DNA of 15,823 bases, from positions 1 to 15,823 of the forward strand of contig JAISNH010000107.1 of NCBI GenBank assembly GCA_031276335.1, in the 5' to 3' direction. The position numbers and the translations under genes were made by a program. Under the pieces are notes generated by a model. That model was not told the DNA's origin and made no database searches. It saw only the letters and a list, made by a program, of their open reading frames with translations. The DNA comes from Rickettsiales bacterium (GTDB lineage: Bacteria > Pseudomonadota > Alphaproteobacteria > Rs-D84 > CACZYB01). Shown here piece after piece: positions 1-8,763 of this stretch (its first letter is position 1; the number at the start of each line of letters is the position of its first letter).

Positions 1-638
1 CAGTCGAGGGAGGATGAGAATGCGACTATGCCGTACCTGGATGCGCGGCCGTATGTCGGCTTCAGCCCGACCAGTCCGCAGAATGACGCCGGCTGCCGTA
101 TGGATCCGCCGGTGTCCGATCCCGTTCCCGCGATGGCGAGTCCGGCCGCGACGGCCGCCGCCGTTCCGCCCGAGGATCCTCCGGGCACCAGCACTTCGCC
201 GCGGCGCCTGTACGGATTTTGCACTTCGCCGAAATAGTTCGTGCGCGTGGTCGATCCCATGGCGAATTCGTCGAGGGCTGTTTTGCCCAGCATTGCCGCG
301 CCGGCGGAAAACAGGCGCTCCGTGACCGTCGATTCGTACTGCGGCACGAAGTCGGCGAGCATTTTCGAGCTTGCGGTCGTCCTTACGCCCTTCGTGCAGA
401 ACAGGTCCTTGATTGCCAGCGGCAGGCCCTCCAGCTCCCTCGCCTTTCCCCGCGCGATGTTCTCGTCGGCGGCCTTCGCCGCGGCCATGGCGATTTCCGG
501 AGTTTCGGTGACATAGCAGTTCAGCTCCCTGTGGCGTGCCATGTTTTCGATGTAGGCGGCCGTGAGCTCCCTGGCCGATATTTGTTTTCTCTTGAGGGCC
601 GCCGAAGCCTCCGTCGCCGTCAGGTCGGTAAGTGTCAT
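1..638 (-). CDS. gatA: Aspartyl/glutamyl-tRNA amidotransferase subunit A, N-terminal part (cut by window start)
   Basis: GatA is the glutaminase subunit of the cytoplasmic GatCAB complex. It frees ammonia that is used to convert Glu-tRNA(Gln) or Asp-tRNA(Asn) to the Gln or Asn form. The 212 codons visible here are about the first two-fifths of a typical GatA. The amidase-signature catalytic residues are all present: K77 in the AIKDLF motif, the cis-serine S155 in VPGGSSGG, and the nucleophile S179 in [12 protein letters not shown]. The GLKPTYGR and [12 protein letters not shown] segments that follow are typical of the family. The ATG at 638-636 begins 10 nt after the secD stop, so the two genes are probably co-transcribed. 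No gatC lies upstream, although gatC often precedes gatA. The reading frame runs open to base 1 and the C-terminal part lies outside the window. Confidence 0.97.
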   Translation of the reverse strand, partial: MTLTDLTATEASAALKRKQISARELTAAYIENMARHRELNCYVTETPEIAMAAAKAADENIARGKARELEGLPLAIKDLFCTKGVRTTASSKMLADFVPQYESTVTERLFSAGAAMLGKTALDEFAMGSTTRTNYFGEVQNPYRRRGEVLVPGGSSGGTAAAVAAGLAIAGTGSDTGGSIRQPASFCGLVGLKPTYGRASRYGIVAFSSSLD

Positions 639-648
639 TGTGTTTCCC

Positions 649-2199
649 TTATATCTCTATCGTCTTTGTCTTGCCGTTTTTCGCCCATGTTTCCAGTATC
701 AGCTTTAGCACGGTTATGTTCGTGAACAGCGAGGCGAGTATCCCCATGATGAGGGTGACCGCGAATCCCTTTACCGGACCTGTGCCGAATTGGAACATGA
801 TCAGGCCGGATGCCAGAGTCGTCAGGTTTGAATCCATGATTGCGGAAAACGCGCTTGAAAATCCGTTTTCGATTGCCCGTATCGTGCTTATTCCGTTTCG
901 CTTTTCCTCGCGCATTCGCTCGAAGATCAGGATGTTCGCGTCGACCGCCATGCCGATGTTGAGGGCGATTCCCGCAATCCCGGGAAGCGTCAGCGTCGCG
1001 CCAGTCAGCGCTAGACCGGCGAATATCAGGACTATGAGGAAGCTCAGCACTATGTCTGCGAATACGCCCATAAGCCCGTAGGTCGCGACCATGAAGACGA
1101 GCACGAGGGCTAGTCCCAGCATGCTTGCGAACGAGCCCTTCCGTATCGAATCCGCGCCGAGTCCGGCGCCGACCGTGCGCTCCTCTACGACGGTCAGCTC
1201 GGTCGGAAGGGCGCCGGAGCGCAGCATCGTGGACAGGTCGTTCGCCTGCTCGGTGGTAAATCCGCCGGTGATTTGGCCGACCCCGCCGGTGATGGGCTCG
1301 CGTATCGTGGGCGCGGAAAGTATCCGTCCGTCCAGTACTATTGCGAACCTCCGCCCGACGTTGTCGGAGGTAAGCCGCGCGAATTCGCGCGCCCCCAGGC
1401 TGTTGAACACGGTCGTGACCGCCGGGGCGCCGGTGTTGCCGTCGTACGCGACGCGGGAATCGGTCAGGGTTTCGCCCGACACGGCGACGCGCTTCTTGAT
1501 TGCGACGCCGTCGATTACTTCGTCGTCGAGCGCGATCTGCCCGGTCTTCATGGCCTCCTCGTCGACCAGGTGGAAGGTCATTTTCGCGGTCTTGCCGATA
1601 AGCTCCTTCACGCGGTCGGGATTGTCCACGCCCGGCAGCTGCACCATTATGCGCCTGTCGCCCTGCTTCTGTATCGAGGGCTCCTTGTTGCCCAGGCTGT
1701 CGACCCTGCGGCGCACGATTTCGATTGAGCTGGAGAGCACGTCGGATTTGATTTTTGCGATTTGCGCCGGCGAATAATACAGCTTCAGGCGGCTCCCCTC
1801 GGTGTCGATTTCGATTTCGTTGTTCGTTGCGGCGCGCATCCGCTTGCGAGCGTCCGCGAGATCGGCTTCGTTCTTGATGTTCACGGTGACGAGGTTTGAG
1901 GAGCCGGACAGGTTCGAATACGGGATCATCGCGACGTTCTTTTCCCTGTCGCCGCGCAGCTCCTTCCTGACGGTGTCCTTCAGTATGGAATAGCGCTCGC
2001 GGACGACGGCATCCGTGTCCGCCTCGAGTAGGATGTAGGCGCCGCCCTTCAGGTCTAGCCCGAGGGAGATTTCGTTGTCCCTCATGAATGCCGGAAGGCG
2101 CATGCGCCGCTCGATTGGAAGGAAGGTCGGAAGCGCCAGGATTATCGATGCGGCCAGCACCGCCAGCACGGTGAACAGCTTGAATTTCGGAACTCTCAT
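649..2199 (-). CDS. secD: Protein translocase subunit SecD
   Basis: SecD is an inner-membrane RND-type component of the Sec translocon. With SecF it uses the proton gradient to assist export at the periplasmic side. The 516-residue protein has an N-terminal membrane segment (about 8-28) and the SecD signature [16 protein letters not shown] (44-59). The P1 periplasmic domain follows, and then the conserved stretch around [21 protein letters not shown] (279-299). The last 150 residues hold five membrane segments, with the motif [17 protein letters not shown] at 416-432. The length fits a separate SecD rather than a SecD-SecF fusion, and secF is not seen nearby. It has its own promoter just upstream (2234-2262) and is followed by gatA after 10 nt. 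Confidence 0.97.
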   Translation of the reverse strand: MRVPKFKLFTVLAVLAASIILALPTFLPIERRMRLPAFMRDNEISLGLDLKGGAYILLEADTDAVVRERYSILKDTVRKELRGDREKNVAMIPYSNLSGSSNLVTVNIKNEADLADARKRMRAATNNEIEIDTEGSRLKLYYSPAQIAKIKSDVLSSSIEIVRRRVDSLGNKEPSIQKQGDRRIMVQLPGVDNPDRVKELIGKTAKMTFHLVDEEAMKTGQIALDDEVIDGVAIKKRVAVSGETLTDSRVAYDGNTGAPAVTTVFNSLGAREFARLTSDNVGRRFAIVLDGRILSAPTIREPITGGVGQITGGFTTEQANDLSTMLRSGALPTELTVVEERTVGAGLGADSIRKGSFASMLGLALVLVFMVATYGLMGVFADIVLSFLIVLIFAGLALTGATLTLPGIAGIALNIGMAVDANILIFERMREEKRNGISTIRAIENGFSSAFSAIMDSNLTTLASGLIMFQFGTGPVKGFAVTLIMGILASLFTNITVLKLILETWAKNGKTKTIEI

Positions 2200-2233
2200 T
2201 TGAACGGCCTTTCAGGTTTTGATAGTCCCCGGC

Positions 2234-2262
2234 ATGATACAAAAGATTTGGCGGTTTTGCAA
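2234..2262 (-). promoter_or_regulatory. Sigma70-type promoter for secD-gatA
   Basis: Read on the minus strand, a -35 element TTGCAA (2262-2257) is followed by exactly 17 nt and then a -10 element TATCAT (2239-2234). Initiation would fall near 2227, giving a leader of about 28 nt before the secD ATG at 2199. The same -10 hexamer and spacing occur at the dotI and atpD promoters in this window. Confidence 0.65.
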
Positions 2263-2285
2263 GGGGAAATAGGTGAAGTCCGCGG

Positions 2286-2645
2286 CTATTTTCCGTAAGG
2301 GCGGAGCGAGAACCGCGCCACCAGGGGATCGGCCGATTCGATGGACAGCACCAATTCCTCCTCCTCGCGGCGGAATGAGAGGGAGTTTTCCGTCTGCTTG
2401 GCAAGCTTCCAGCCTAGCGCGGGCAGGGTGCCGGCATAGAACTTCACGAATTCGGATTTCTTGAGGGTCGGGCTCGATACGTACTGCTCGATTATGCGCG
2501 CCTCCTCGGTGTCAAACGAGAAGGGCTCCTCTTCGCTAAGGCCGTCTTGAAGGGGGATTTCCTCGAACGCGGACATGAACTCGGCCGCGCCCGCGGAGGC
2601 ATACGCCCCGAAAAACAAAATGAAAATCGCCAGAATTTTTTTCAT
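2286..2645 (-). CDS. Small secreted protein of unknown function
   Basis: A 119-residue protein with a clear Sec signal peptide: KK at 2-3, a hydrophobic core to about 16, and likely cleavage after ASA or AGA around residues 18-20. The mature part is acidic at first (LSEEEPFSFDTEEARIIEQY). It then carries a segment FVKFYAGTLPALGWKL, followed by short beta-strand-like stretches ending SLRPYGK. From memory, this layout resembles a family of small uncharacterised periplasmic proteins common in alphaproteobacteria, but I know of no function. It starts 1 nt after the dotG stop, and its Shine-Dalgarno lies in the last codons of dotG, so translation is likely coupled. That places it in the dotIHG transcription unit. 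A role in the secretion system is only suggested by position. Confidence 0.8.
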   Translation of the reverse strand: MKKILAIFILFFGAYASAGAAEFMSAFEEIPLQDGLSEEEPFSFDTEEARIIEQYVSSPTLKKSEFVKFYAGTLPALGWKLAKQTENSLSFRREEEELVLSIESADPLVARFSLRPYGK

Positions 2646-2646
2646 G

Positions 2647-4755
2647 TTATCCCCCCCCTCCTTCGTATTGCGATCCGCCGAACATGCCTTCCATATTTTC
2701 GTCGATGCGAAGCATGACGTCGTCTTGCAGGAACACCATTATGCGGGTTCCGGCCGGCACCGTGAACGGTATGCCGCGCTTCATGGTCTGCTCCATAAGC
2801 TTGGTCGCCACGGATTTCCAGTTCTGCTGCACCTCCAGCTTCATCTTGTCCTTGGACGACAGGGTCACGTCGGTTATTGTGTCGTTGAGGCCGTAGGCAT
2901 AGTCGGTAAGCGACTCATCTCCCGACTTCTCGCTGTTGAGGGCATTGAAGCCCTCCTCGTCGGTGTCAAGCACTTGATACGTCCCGTCGCTTCTGCGCAC
3001 GCGGTTGACGAAGCTGGAGGTCGACGGGAACAGGGCCTCCATCGCGACCGGCAATACGCTGTACAGCAGGGGGTTCGTTATCAGCTGCCTCATGTATTCG
3101 GTGTCGTTCTTGCCCGGCACGCCGGAGCGTCCCTGCGCGTCTGCGGACCAGGAAGAGATGCCGCCGGTTTCAAGATTGAATTCCGCGCCGTCCGGCCTTA
3201 TTATTCTGAGCCATTCTATATTTATTTTTTCAATTTGGTTTACGCCTGCATTTTCAGGAGGAGTCGCCTGGCCGATTAGTTGCGAACCTGCGGGAATTAT
3301 TATCGTGCGTCCGTCGCTGCCATAGACGTTGCGCTCTACTACTGCCACCGAATCGACCGCCCAATTTTCAAATCCGGTGCCGGCTTTGTCGCTAATTAAA
3401 TCGCTGCCGCTGGCACCGTTGAAGTAAAGCGGCCGGGCCAGCACCGCCGGTATGGGTTTCGCCCGACGCAGCACGTAGCGCTCGTCTTTGGGCCCTGATG
3501 AAACTTGTTTCTCATCCATTATCGTGAAGGGCACCATGGCGTTTTTCTGTTTCGAGATTATCCCCAGCGGGTCGACGGCCTTGTACCTGTCCCCGGCCGA
3601 TCCGTCCGGGTTGGCTGGGGGATCCCTCGGCGGCAGGACGCCGTCCACTTTCACGGCGATGCGGTTGCTCCACACTTCGTCGAAGCTGGGGTTGAAGTCG
3701 TTCGCGCCCTGCGCGGCCATTACGCCGGCCAGCTCCGGCAGCACCAGCGAAAGCCTTTTCTCGTCGGCCAGCTTCTTGTTCCGCACCATGCCCTTGCCGA
3801 GTATTTTCCCCGTGCCCGTCTCCAGCACCATCCCGTCCTCCTGCAGCACGCCCACGATTTTCGAGCAGTTCGGCGCGAACACGTCGTTGTTCGACTGCAC
3901 CCAGCCGATGAACATCCCGGAGAAGTCGTATGCCTTGCTCGCGTATTTCTTGCAGTCGTCCGGATAGACCGTTCGCTCGGATTTCGCGGGCGCGGCGGCG
4001 GCGGGCTCTGGCTCTGCCTCCTCGATGTCCTCTTCCTCCTCGTAAAATTCCTCGTCGTAGAACTCGTCTTCCTCCGGGGCGTCCTCGGCCTGGGCCTGGG
4101 CCTGCGCCGACAGGGATACGGGAATCTGGAACTGGCGCACCTTGCCGCGATTGTCCCGGTCGTTCTTTCCCGCCTCGCCCTCCGGGTCGTTGTATTCGAC
4201 CTGCAGGAATATGTTCATGTTCCCGGACTTCGACGGCGTCCAGAACAGGTTGATCGTGCACCCGACCTCGGGCGTGATAGATTCCTTCACGGTGCAGGTG
4301 TTGTCGATGGCTAGCCCGTCGATCGGGGTCGAGGGCGAGATGTCCAGTATCTTTATCGGCGTGTTGGCTACGGATAATAGTATCGCCTGGAACGACTCCT
4401 CCCCGACATGCGCGTTGGGAAGGGCGATCTGCGCCGGGTTGGTGGACAGCACGGGGTTGACGTAGGTGAAGGTCTGTATCACCTCCTTCTTGATTTCGTC
4501 GGCGTCGACCGCGCCTTCTGCCGCGGTGGCCAGCTTTTTGATCTCGTCGGCCTGCCCCTTGTTCTTCGAGGCGAGGTTTATGCCCACGACGAACACGGCC
4601 AGCATCGCGAGCCCGAGCGCGACCAGCACGTAGTTGGTGCGCCGCGTCTGTATTTCGGACTGGCTTTTCTTCTCGTCCGGAAGGCTTTCGCTGTTTTCCT
4701 CCGCGGCCGGTACGGCGGGCGCCTTCTTTGGTTTTAGTTTCAGGAATTCGAACAT
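2647..4755 (-). CDS. dotG: Type IVB secretion core protein DotG/IcmE (VirB10/TrbI family)
   Basis: DotG spans the envelope of type IVB secretion systems and forms the channel core together with DotH. The 702-residue protein has a short cytoplasmic tail and one membrane segment (about 41-61). A beta-rich Ig-like region (about 105-215, with C154 and C166) follows, and then a very acidic linker (about 223-250). The C-terminal VirB10/TrbI domain (about 435-685) carries the segments GRTIIIPAGSQLIGQ (482-496), INIEWLRIIRPDG (511-523) and NWKSVATKLMEQ plus RGIPFTVPAGTRIMVF (645-675). Legionella DotG is longer and has many pentapeptide-like repeats in the middle, which are absent here. The ATG at 4755 has a G-rich Shine-Dalgarno and lies 13 nt after dotH. 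The last four codons encode a glycine tail from a G8 run that also serves the next gene as ribosome binding site. A conjugative TraO (R64-type) is an equally possible name. Confidence 0.9.
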   Translation of the reverse strand: MFEFLKLKPKKAPAVPAAEENSESLPDEKKSQSEIQTRRTNYVLVALGLAMLAVFVVGINLASKNKGQADEIKKLATAAEGAVDADEIKKEVIQTFTYVNPVLSTNPAQIALPNAHVGEESFQAILLSVANTPIKILDISPSTPIDGLAIDNTCTVKESITPEVGCTINLFWTPSKSGNMNIFLQVEYNDPEGEAGKNDRDNRGKVRQFQIPVSLSAQAQAQAEDAPEEDEFYDEEFYEEEEDIEEAEPEPAAAAPAKSERTVYPDDCKKYASKAYDFSGMFIGWVQSNNDVFAPNCSKIVGVLQEDGMVLETGTGKILGKGMVRNKKLADEKRLSLVLPELAGVMAAQGANDFNPSFDEVWSNRIAVKVDGVLPPRDPPANPDGSAGDRYKAVDPLGIISKQKNAMVPFTIMDEKQVSSGPKDERYVLRRAKPIPAVLARPLYFNGASGSDLISDKAGTGFENWAVDSVAVVERNVYGSDGRTIIIPAGSQLIGQATPPENAGVNQIEKINIEWLRIIRPDGAEFNLETGGISSWSADAQGRSGVPGKNDTEYMRQLITNPLLYSVLPVAMEALFPSTSSFVNRVRRSDGTYQVLDTDEEGFNALNSEKSGDESLTDYAYGLNDTITDVTLSSKDKMKLEVQQNWKSVATKLMEQTMKRGIPFTVPAGTRIMVFLQDDVMLRIDENMEGMFGGSQYEGGGG

Positions 4756-4768
4756 CGGCCGCCCCCCT

Positions 4769-6286
4769 TTACTGGGTTCTGACGACAGAGCATGGCTCGT
4801 TGTGCAGGGACAGCTTCTGGCATATTTCGTTGGCCACGTCTATCTGGTTGAACGGCCCTATGCGCAGGCGGTAGAATTCGCCGCCGTAGTATCGCTGCAG
4901 CCCTATCTCGTCCACGCCCGAGGTTTCGACCGAATAGAAGGGAGTGTATTCGTCGAGCCATGGGAACTGCTCGGTCAGCGCCAGCCATTTGTTCTCCAGC
5001 TCGACCACCGACTTGCCCTTGTATATTTCGACCGACACGTTCATGGAACTCTGCTTGACCAGCGGCACGTAGTGGTTCGGCAGCACGCTGGCGTTCGTCC
5101 TTCCCTTCGGCAGCAGGGCGTTGTACATCGCCTCGTTTTCCTCCGGCGAGTAGCTTCCTCCCATACCGTATCCGCCGTGGTATCCCATAGACGGGTCGAC
5201 CGCCTGCGGGTATCCGTACGCGCCGGTGTTGAGAGTGTCGTATCCAGCGTACGGCGCCTGCATCATCTGGGCGTTTCCGTACTGCGGCGCGGCGGCGCCC
5301 GCGGCGGTTGCGCCCGCGCTGCCCGAAACCGCGATAAGGTCCTGGGGCGGCGGCGGATTGGAAAGCAGGTACGGCTTCGAGCGCAGCTTTATGCATACTA
5401 TCCTCTGGCCGTTCCTAAGCACCAGGTCGCCGATCGCCTCGACCACGATAAGGCGGCTTTGAGGCCCCTCGGTCCTGAATCCGACCGGGGTTTCGCCCCC
5501 TTCGACCAGGAGGGAAACTACGGGGCGCTGGTTCATGTTCAGGGCTTTTTCGCCGAAATCGATGTATGTGAACACCTGGTCGCGCCACACGCGCTCGGGC
5601 GCGATCACATAGTCGTCTGGATTTGGCACGAACACGTCGAGGTCGAAGCGGAACTCCGTCGGATCGACGTTTATGCTTTTTATCCAGCCGAAGTCCTCGC
5701 CTTCCCAGTCGTTGTCCCCGGTCTCGCGGTAGCTCTGCCCGCCCATTATGGATTTCATCGAGGCGAAGTTTCCGCCGCCGCCCGCGGCGGCCGCGCCGGC
5801 GCCTCCGCCCTTGCGGTATCGTACCGGCACCGACACGTCGACGACCGATGCGGTGACCTTTTCGGAATTCAAGGGCTCGGATTTAAGGTAGAATACGTAT
5901 TTGTTGCCGGAGTTTCCGAATATGAACAGGTTGGTGTCCGCCATGGCGCGGCCGTCGACCGGCGAGATCATGAAGGTGTTCTTTTCGACCGGGCGCCCGT
6001 CGAAGAAATCCTTGTCCCCGACATAGGCGTCCTTGATTGTCTCCCATTCCGGGAAGTTTATGACGGTCAGCATTCCGTCGCGCAGCTTCACGGGCATGAC
6101 GGATCCGGGCTCCCACTGTATTTTCTGGTATCCCGGGCGGCTTTGGCCTTCGCCCATGTTCTGCATCGGATTGTCCCACGCGGACTGGGTCCCGAAGCCG
6201 ACGCCCGGGTTCGGCACGTCCTGCGCGTCCGCGCCGCGCGCGAATCCCAGCGCGAGGCAGATCACGATCGCAATTGTTTTTCTCAT
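4769..6286 (-). CDS. dotH: Type IVB secretion outer-membrane protein DotH/IcmK (VirB9-like) with C-terminal SPOR-like domain
   Basis: DotH/IcmK (TraN in R64) is the VirB9-like part of the type IVB outer-membrane core. The 505-residue protein has a signal peptide with an AxA site at A19-D-A21 and no lipobox. The N-terminal domain (about 52-158) holds VMPVKLRDGMLTVINFP and NLFIFGNSGNKYVFYL. The C-terminal VirB9-type domain (about 205-302) includes RPVVSLLVEGGETPVGFR and DLVLRNGQRIVCIKLRS. A Gly/Ala/Tyr/Pro-rich linker (about 303-395) leads to a final segment (about 430-505) ending FYRLRIGPFNQIDVANEICQ followed by KLSLHNEPCSVV. That is the pattern of a SPOR peptidoglycan-binding repeat. I do not know of a SPOR domain on Legionella DotH. 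It is followed by dotG after 13 nt and preceded by dotI after a 67-nt gap. Confidence 0.88.
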   Translation of the reverse strand: MRKTIAIVICLALGFARGADAQDVPNPGVGFGTQSAWDNPMQNMGEGQSRPGYQKIQWEPGSVMPVKLRDGMLTVINFPEWETIKDAYVGDKDFFDGRPVEKNTFMISPVDGRAMADTNLFIFGNSGNKYVFYLKSEPLNSEKVTASVVDVSVPVRYRKGGGAGAAAAGGGGNFASMKSIMGGQSYRETGDNDWEGEDFGWIKSINVDPTEFRFDLDVFVPNPDDYVIAPERVWRDQVFTYIDFGEKALNMNQRPVVSLLVEGGETPVGFRTEGPQSRLIVVEAIGDLVLRNGQRIVCIKLRSKPYLLSNPPPPQDLIAVSGSAGATAAGAAAPQYGNAQMMQAPYAGYDTLNTGAYGYPQAVDPSMGYHGGYGMGGSYSPEENEAMYNALLPKGRTNASVLPNHYVPLVKQSSMNVSVEIYKGKSVVELENKWLALTEQFPWLDEYTPFYSVETSGVDEIGLQRYYGGEFYRLRIGPFNQIDVANEICQKLSLHNEPCSVVRTQ

Positions 6287-6333
6287 TTCTTTCCGCCCTC
6301 TTGTCCTACGCCTATTTTAGCCTCGTTCGTATG

Positions 6334-6351
6334 AATAATACAAGCATTATT
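6334..6351 (-). other. Small AT-rich inverted repeat in the dotI-dotH gap
   Basis: AATAAT (6334-6339) and ATTATT (6346-6351) form a 6-bp inverted repeat around a 6-nt loop, starting 2 nt after the dotI stop codon. It is too weak to be a convincing terminator. It could mark an mRNA processing point between dotI and dotH, or it could be chance in AT-rich spacer DNA. I see nothing else in the 67-nt gap apart from the dotH ribosome binding site. Confidence 0.25.
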
Positions 6352-6353
6352 TT

Positions 6354-7004
6354 CTATTCCGCGGTTTTGTCGTATTCGTATTTCGTGACTGTGAACCCCA
6401 GGGGATTCCTGAAGGCCGTCCCGCCGCTTTTCTTCATGTCCGCGGTTGCGAACCTGGCGGTTATCCGGAGCTTTTTCCGGCCCTTGGAGTGGTTCAGCCC
6501 GTTCGCATCCATCGAGGTCGTATCGACCGTCACGTCCCAATAGTCGTTCCTGCTCATGTAAAGGACTTTTTCCGGGTCGATTGAGGCGACGATGATTTTG
6601 CGCTGGGGGTTCGAGATTTTTTCCGCGTATTCCGGGCTGTTCAGGAACTGCTGGTACATCGCGGGCTCGGACATCAGGGCGACGTCGGAATCCGGCCCGA
6701 CGAGCGCCATGGTCTTCGCGCGGTCGGCATACTGGCTTTCGCGGTCGATTGCGTACTTGGCGATGTAGTTCGCCGCTATCGTGTTGCCGATCGTTCCGGC
6801 TTTCGTGGACAGGCTTGCGGGCGCGACGTAAATTATGCGCTTGTCCGCGTCGTCGGCCTCGATCAGGAAGGCCTCTATTTTCTCGCTTGGAGCGACCTTG
6901 TAGAATGCGGCCAATAGGATGATGTTGAGGAAGATTGAAAGCGCGGCGAACACGCCGATCGCCCGCAAGATCCACAGGTATCTCTGCTCGTCGATTTTTT
7001 TCAA
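6354..7004 (-). CDS. dotI: Type IVB secretion inner-membrane protein DotI/IcmL (VirB8-like fold)
   Basis: DotI (TraM in R64) is a bitopic inner-membrane protein whose periplasmic domain has a VirB8-like fold. It forms part of the inner-membrane complex of type IVB systems. The 216 residues match the usual size, about 212 in Legionella. There is one membrane segment (about 12-34), then a periplasmic domain with NTIAANYIAKYAIDRESQYADR (73-94), a pattern of alternating strands around KIIVASIDPEKVLYMSRNDYWDV, and KLRITARFA near the end. Identification rests mainly on topology, size and the dotI-dotH-dotG gene order, with sequence similarity secondary. The start is a TTG at 7004-7002, preceded by a G-rich Shine-Dalgarno and a promoter about 30 nt upstream. 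It is the first gene of its operon. Confidence 0.82.
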   Translation of the reverse strand: MKKIDEQRYLWILRAIGVFAALSIFLNIILLAAFYKVAPSEKIEAFLIEADDADKRIIYVAPASLSTKAGTIGNTIAANYIAKYAIDRESQYADRAKTMALVGPDSDVALMSEPAMYQQFLNSPEYAEKISNPQRKIIVASIDPEKVLYMSRNDYWDVTVDTTSMDANGLNHSKGRKKLRITARFATADMKKSGGTAFRNPLGFTVTKYEYDKTAE

Positions 7005-7031
7005 TTCCCGCCCCCCTTTCCTTGTTTGACA

Positions 7032-7060
7032 ATGATAATATCATAATGCGGAAAAAGCAA
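7032..7060 (-). promoter_or_regulatory. Sigma70-type promoter for dotI-dotH-dotG
   Basis: On the minus strand TTGCTT (7060-7055), a 17-nt spacer and TATCAT (7037-7032) form a plausible promoter. Initiation would be near 7025, leaving a leader of about 20 nt with the G-rich Shine-Dalgarno before the TTG start at 7004. The -10 hexamer and spacing are identical to those at secD and atpD. Confidence 0.6.
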
Positions 7061-7071
7061 GCGGGATTTAA

Positions 7072-7087
7072 GCGCCCGCGCGCCCGC
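7072..7087. repeat. Tandem 8-bp repeat in the divergent control region
   Basis: GCGCCCGC occurs twice head to tail (7072-7079 and 7080-7087), upstream of the -35 of the dotI promoter. The first copy can also pair with GCGGG at 7061-7065. It may be a protein-binding site or simple GC-rich slippage. Confidence 0.4.
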
Positions 7088-7089
7088 AT

Positions 7090-7111
7090 CCGCGGCCGCC
7101 GCGGTTTTCTT
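7090..7111 (+). terminator. Terminator-like GC hairpin with T-rich tail
   Basis: CCGCGG (7090-7095), a 3-nt loop CCG, and CCGCGG (7099-7104) form a 6-bp GC-only stem followed by TTTTCTT (7105-7111), the form of an intrinsic terminator on the plus strand. No plus-strand gene ends upstream of it. It would stop transcripts entering the atp promoter region from behind dotI, or act as an attenuator for an unseen upstream start. Confidence 0.4.
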
Positions 7112-7128
7112 GGATCTTGAATCCCGGA

Positions 7129-7138
7129 TTTGATCAAA
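7129..7138. promoter_or_regulatory. Palindrome TTTGATCAAA upstream of the atp promoter (possible operator)
   Basis: A perfect 10-bp palindrome lies 7 nt upstream of the atpD -35 element, centred near -47 from the expected start site, a position often used by activators. It overlaps a second small palindrome AATCC-C-GGATT (7120-7130). The half-site TTGAT recalls FNR/FixK boxes, but the 4-nt centre of those boxes is missing, so I do not name a regulator. Confidence 0.35.
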
Positions 7139-7143
7139 CTTTC

Positions 7144-7184
7144 CCTTGACCTGCTTCCGCGTAAATTGTATCATTGGGTCAAGG
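7144..7184. promoter_or_regulatory. 8-bp inverted repeat bracketing the atp promoter (possible operator)
   Basis: CCTTGACC (7144-7151) and GGTCAAGG (7177-7184) are perfect inverted copies 33 bp apart centre to centre, about three helical turns. The left arm contains the whole -35 element and the right arm covers the expected start site. A protein binding both arms would block the promoter. In RNA only the right arm would be transcribed, so this is a DNA-level signal. Confidence 0.4.
7146..7174 (+). promoter_or_regulatory. Sigma70-type promoter for the N-ATPase operon
   Basis: TTGACC (7146-7151, 5 of 6 to consensus), a 17-nt spacer and TATCAT (7169-7174, 5 of 6) form the strongest promoter match in the window. 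Initiation near 7181 gives a leader of about 24 nt that holds the Shine-Dalgarno GGAGGGGGG ahead of the GTG start of atpD. Confidence 0.75.
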
Positions 7185-7189
7185 AATAA

Positions 7190-8759
<1,570 letters not shown>

Positions 8760-8763
<4 letters not shown>

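Noticed and set aside
635-2404. A 589-codon minus-strand frame covering secD in another frame
   Set aside because: secD in the adjacent frame has all family motifs. This one is Arg/His-rich and has no membrane segments.
4634-6334. A 566-codon open frame on the plus strand opposite dotH and the start of dotG
   Set aside because: It is antisense to two well-supported genes, has low-complexity Arg/Val/His-rich content and no recognisable motif. Long antisense frames are expected in GC-rich DNA.
7026-7047. A consensus TTGACA on the plus strand upstream of atpD as a second promoter
   Set aside because: The only -10-like sequence (CATAAT at 7042) is 10 nt away. Nothing suitable lies at 16-18 nt.
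7129-7138. An FNR/FixK box at TTTGATCAAA
   Set aside because: The FNR-type site needs four bases between TTGAT and ATCAA. Here the half-sites overlap.
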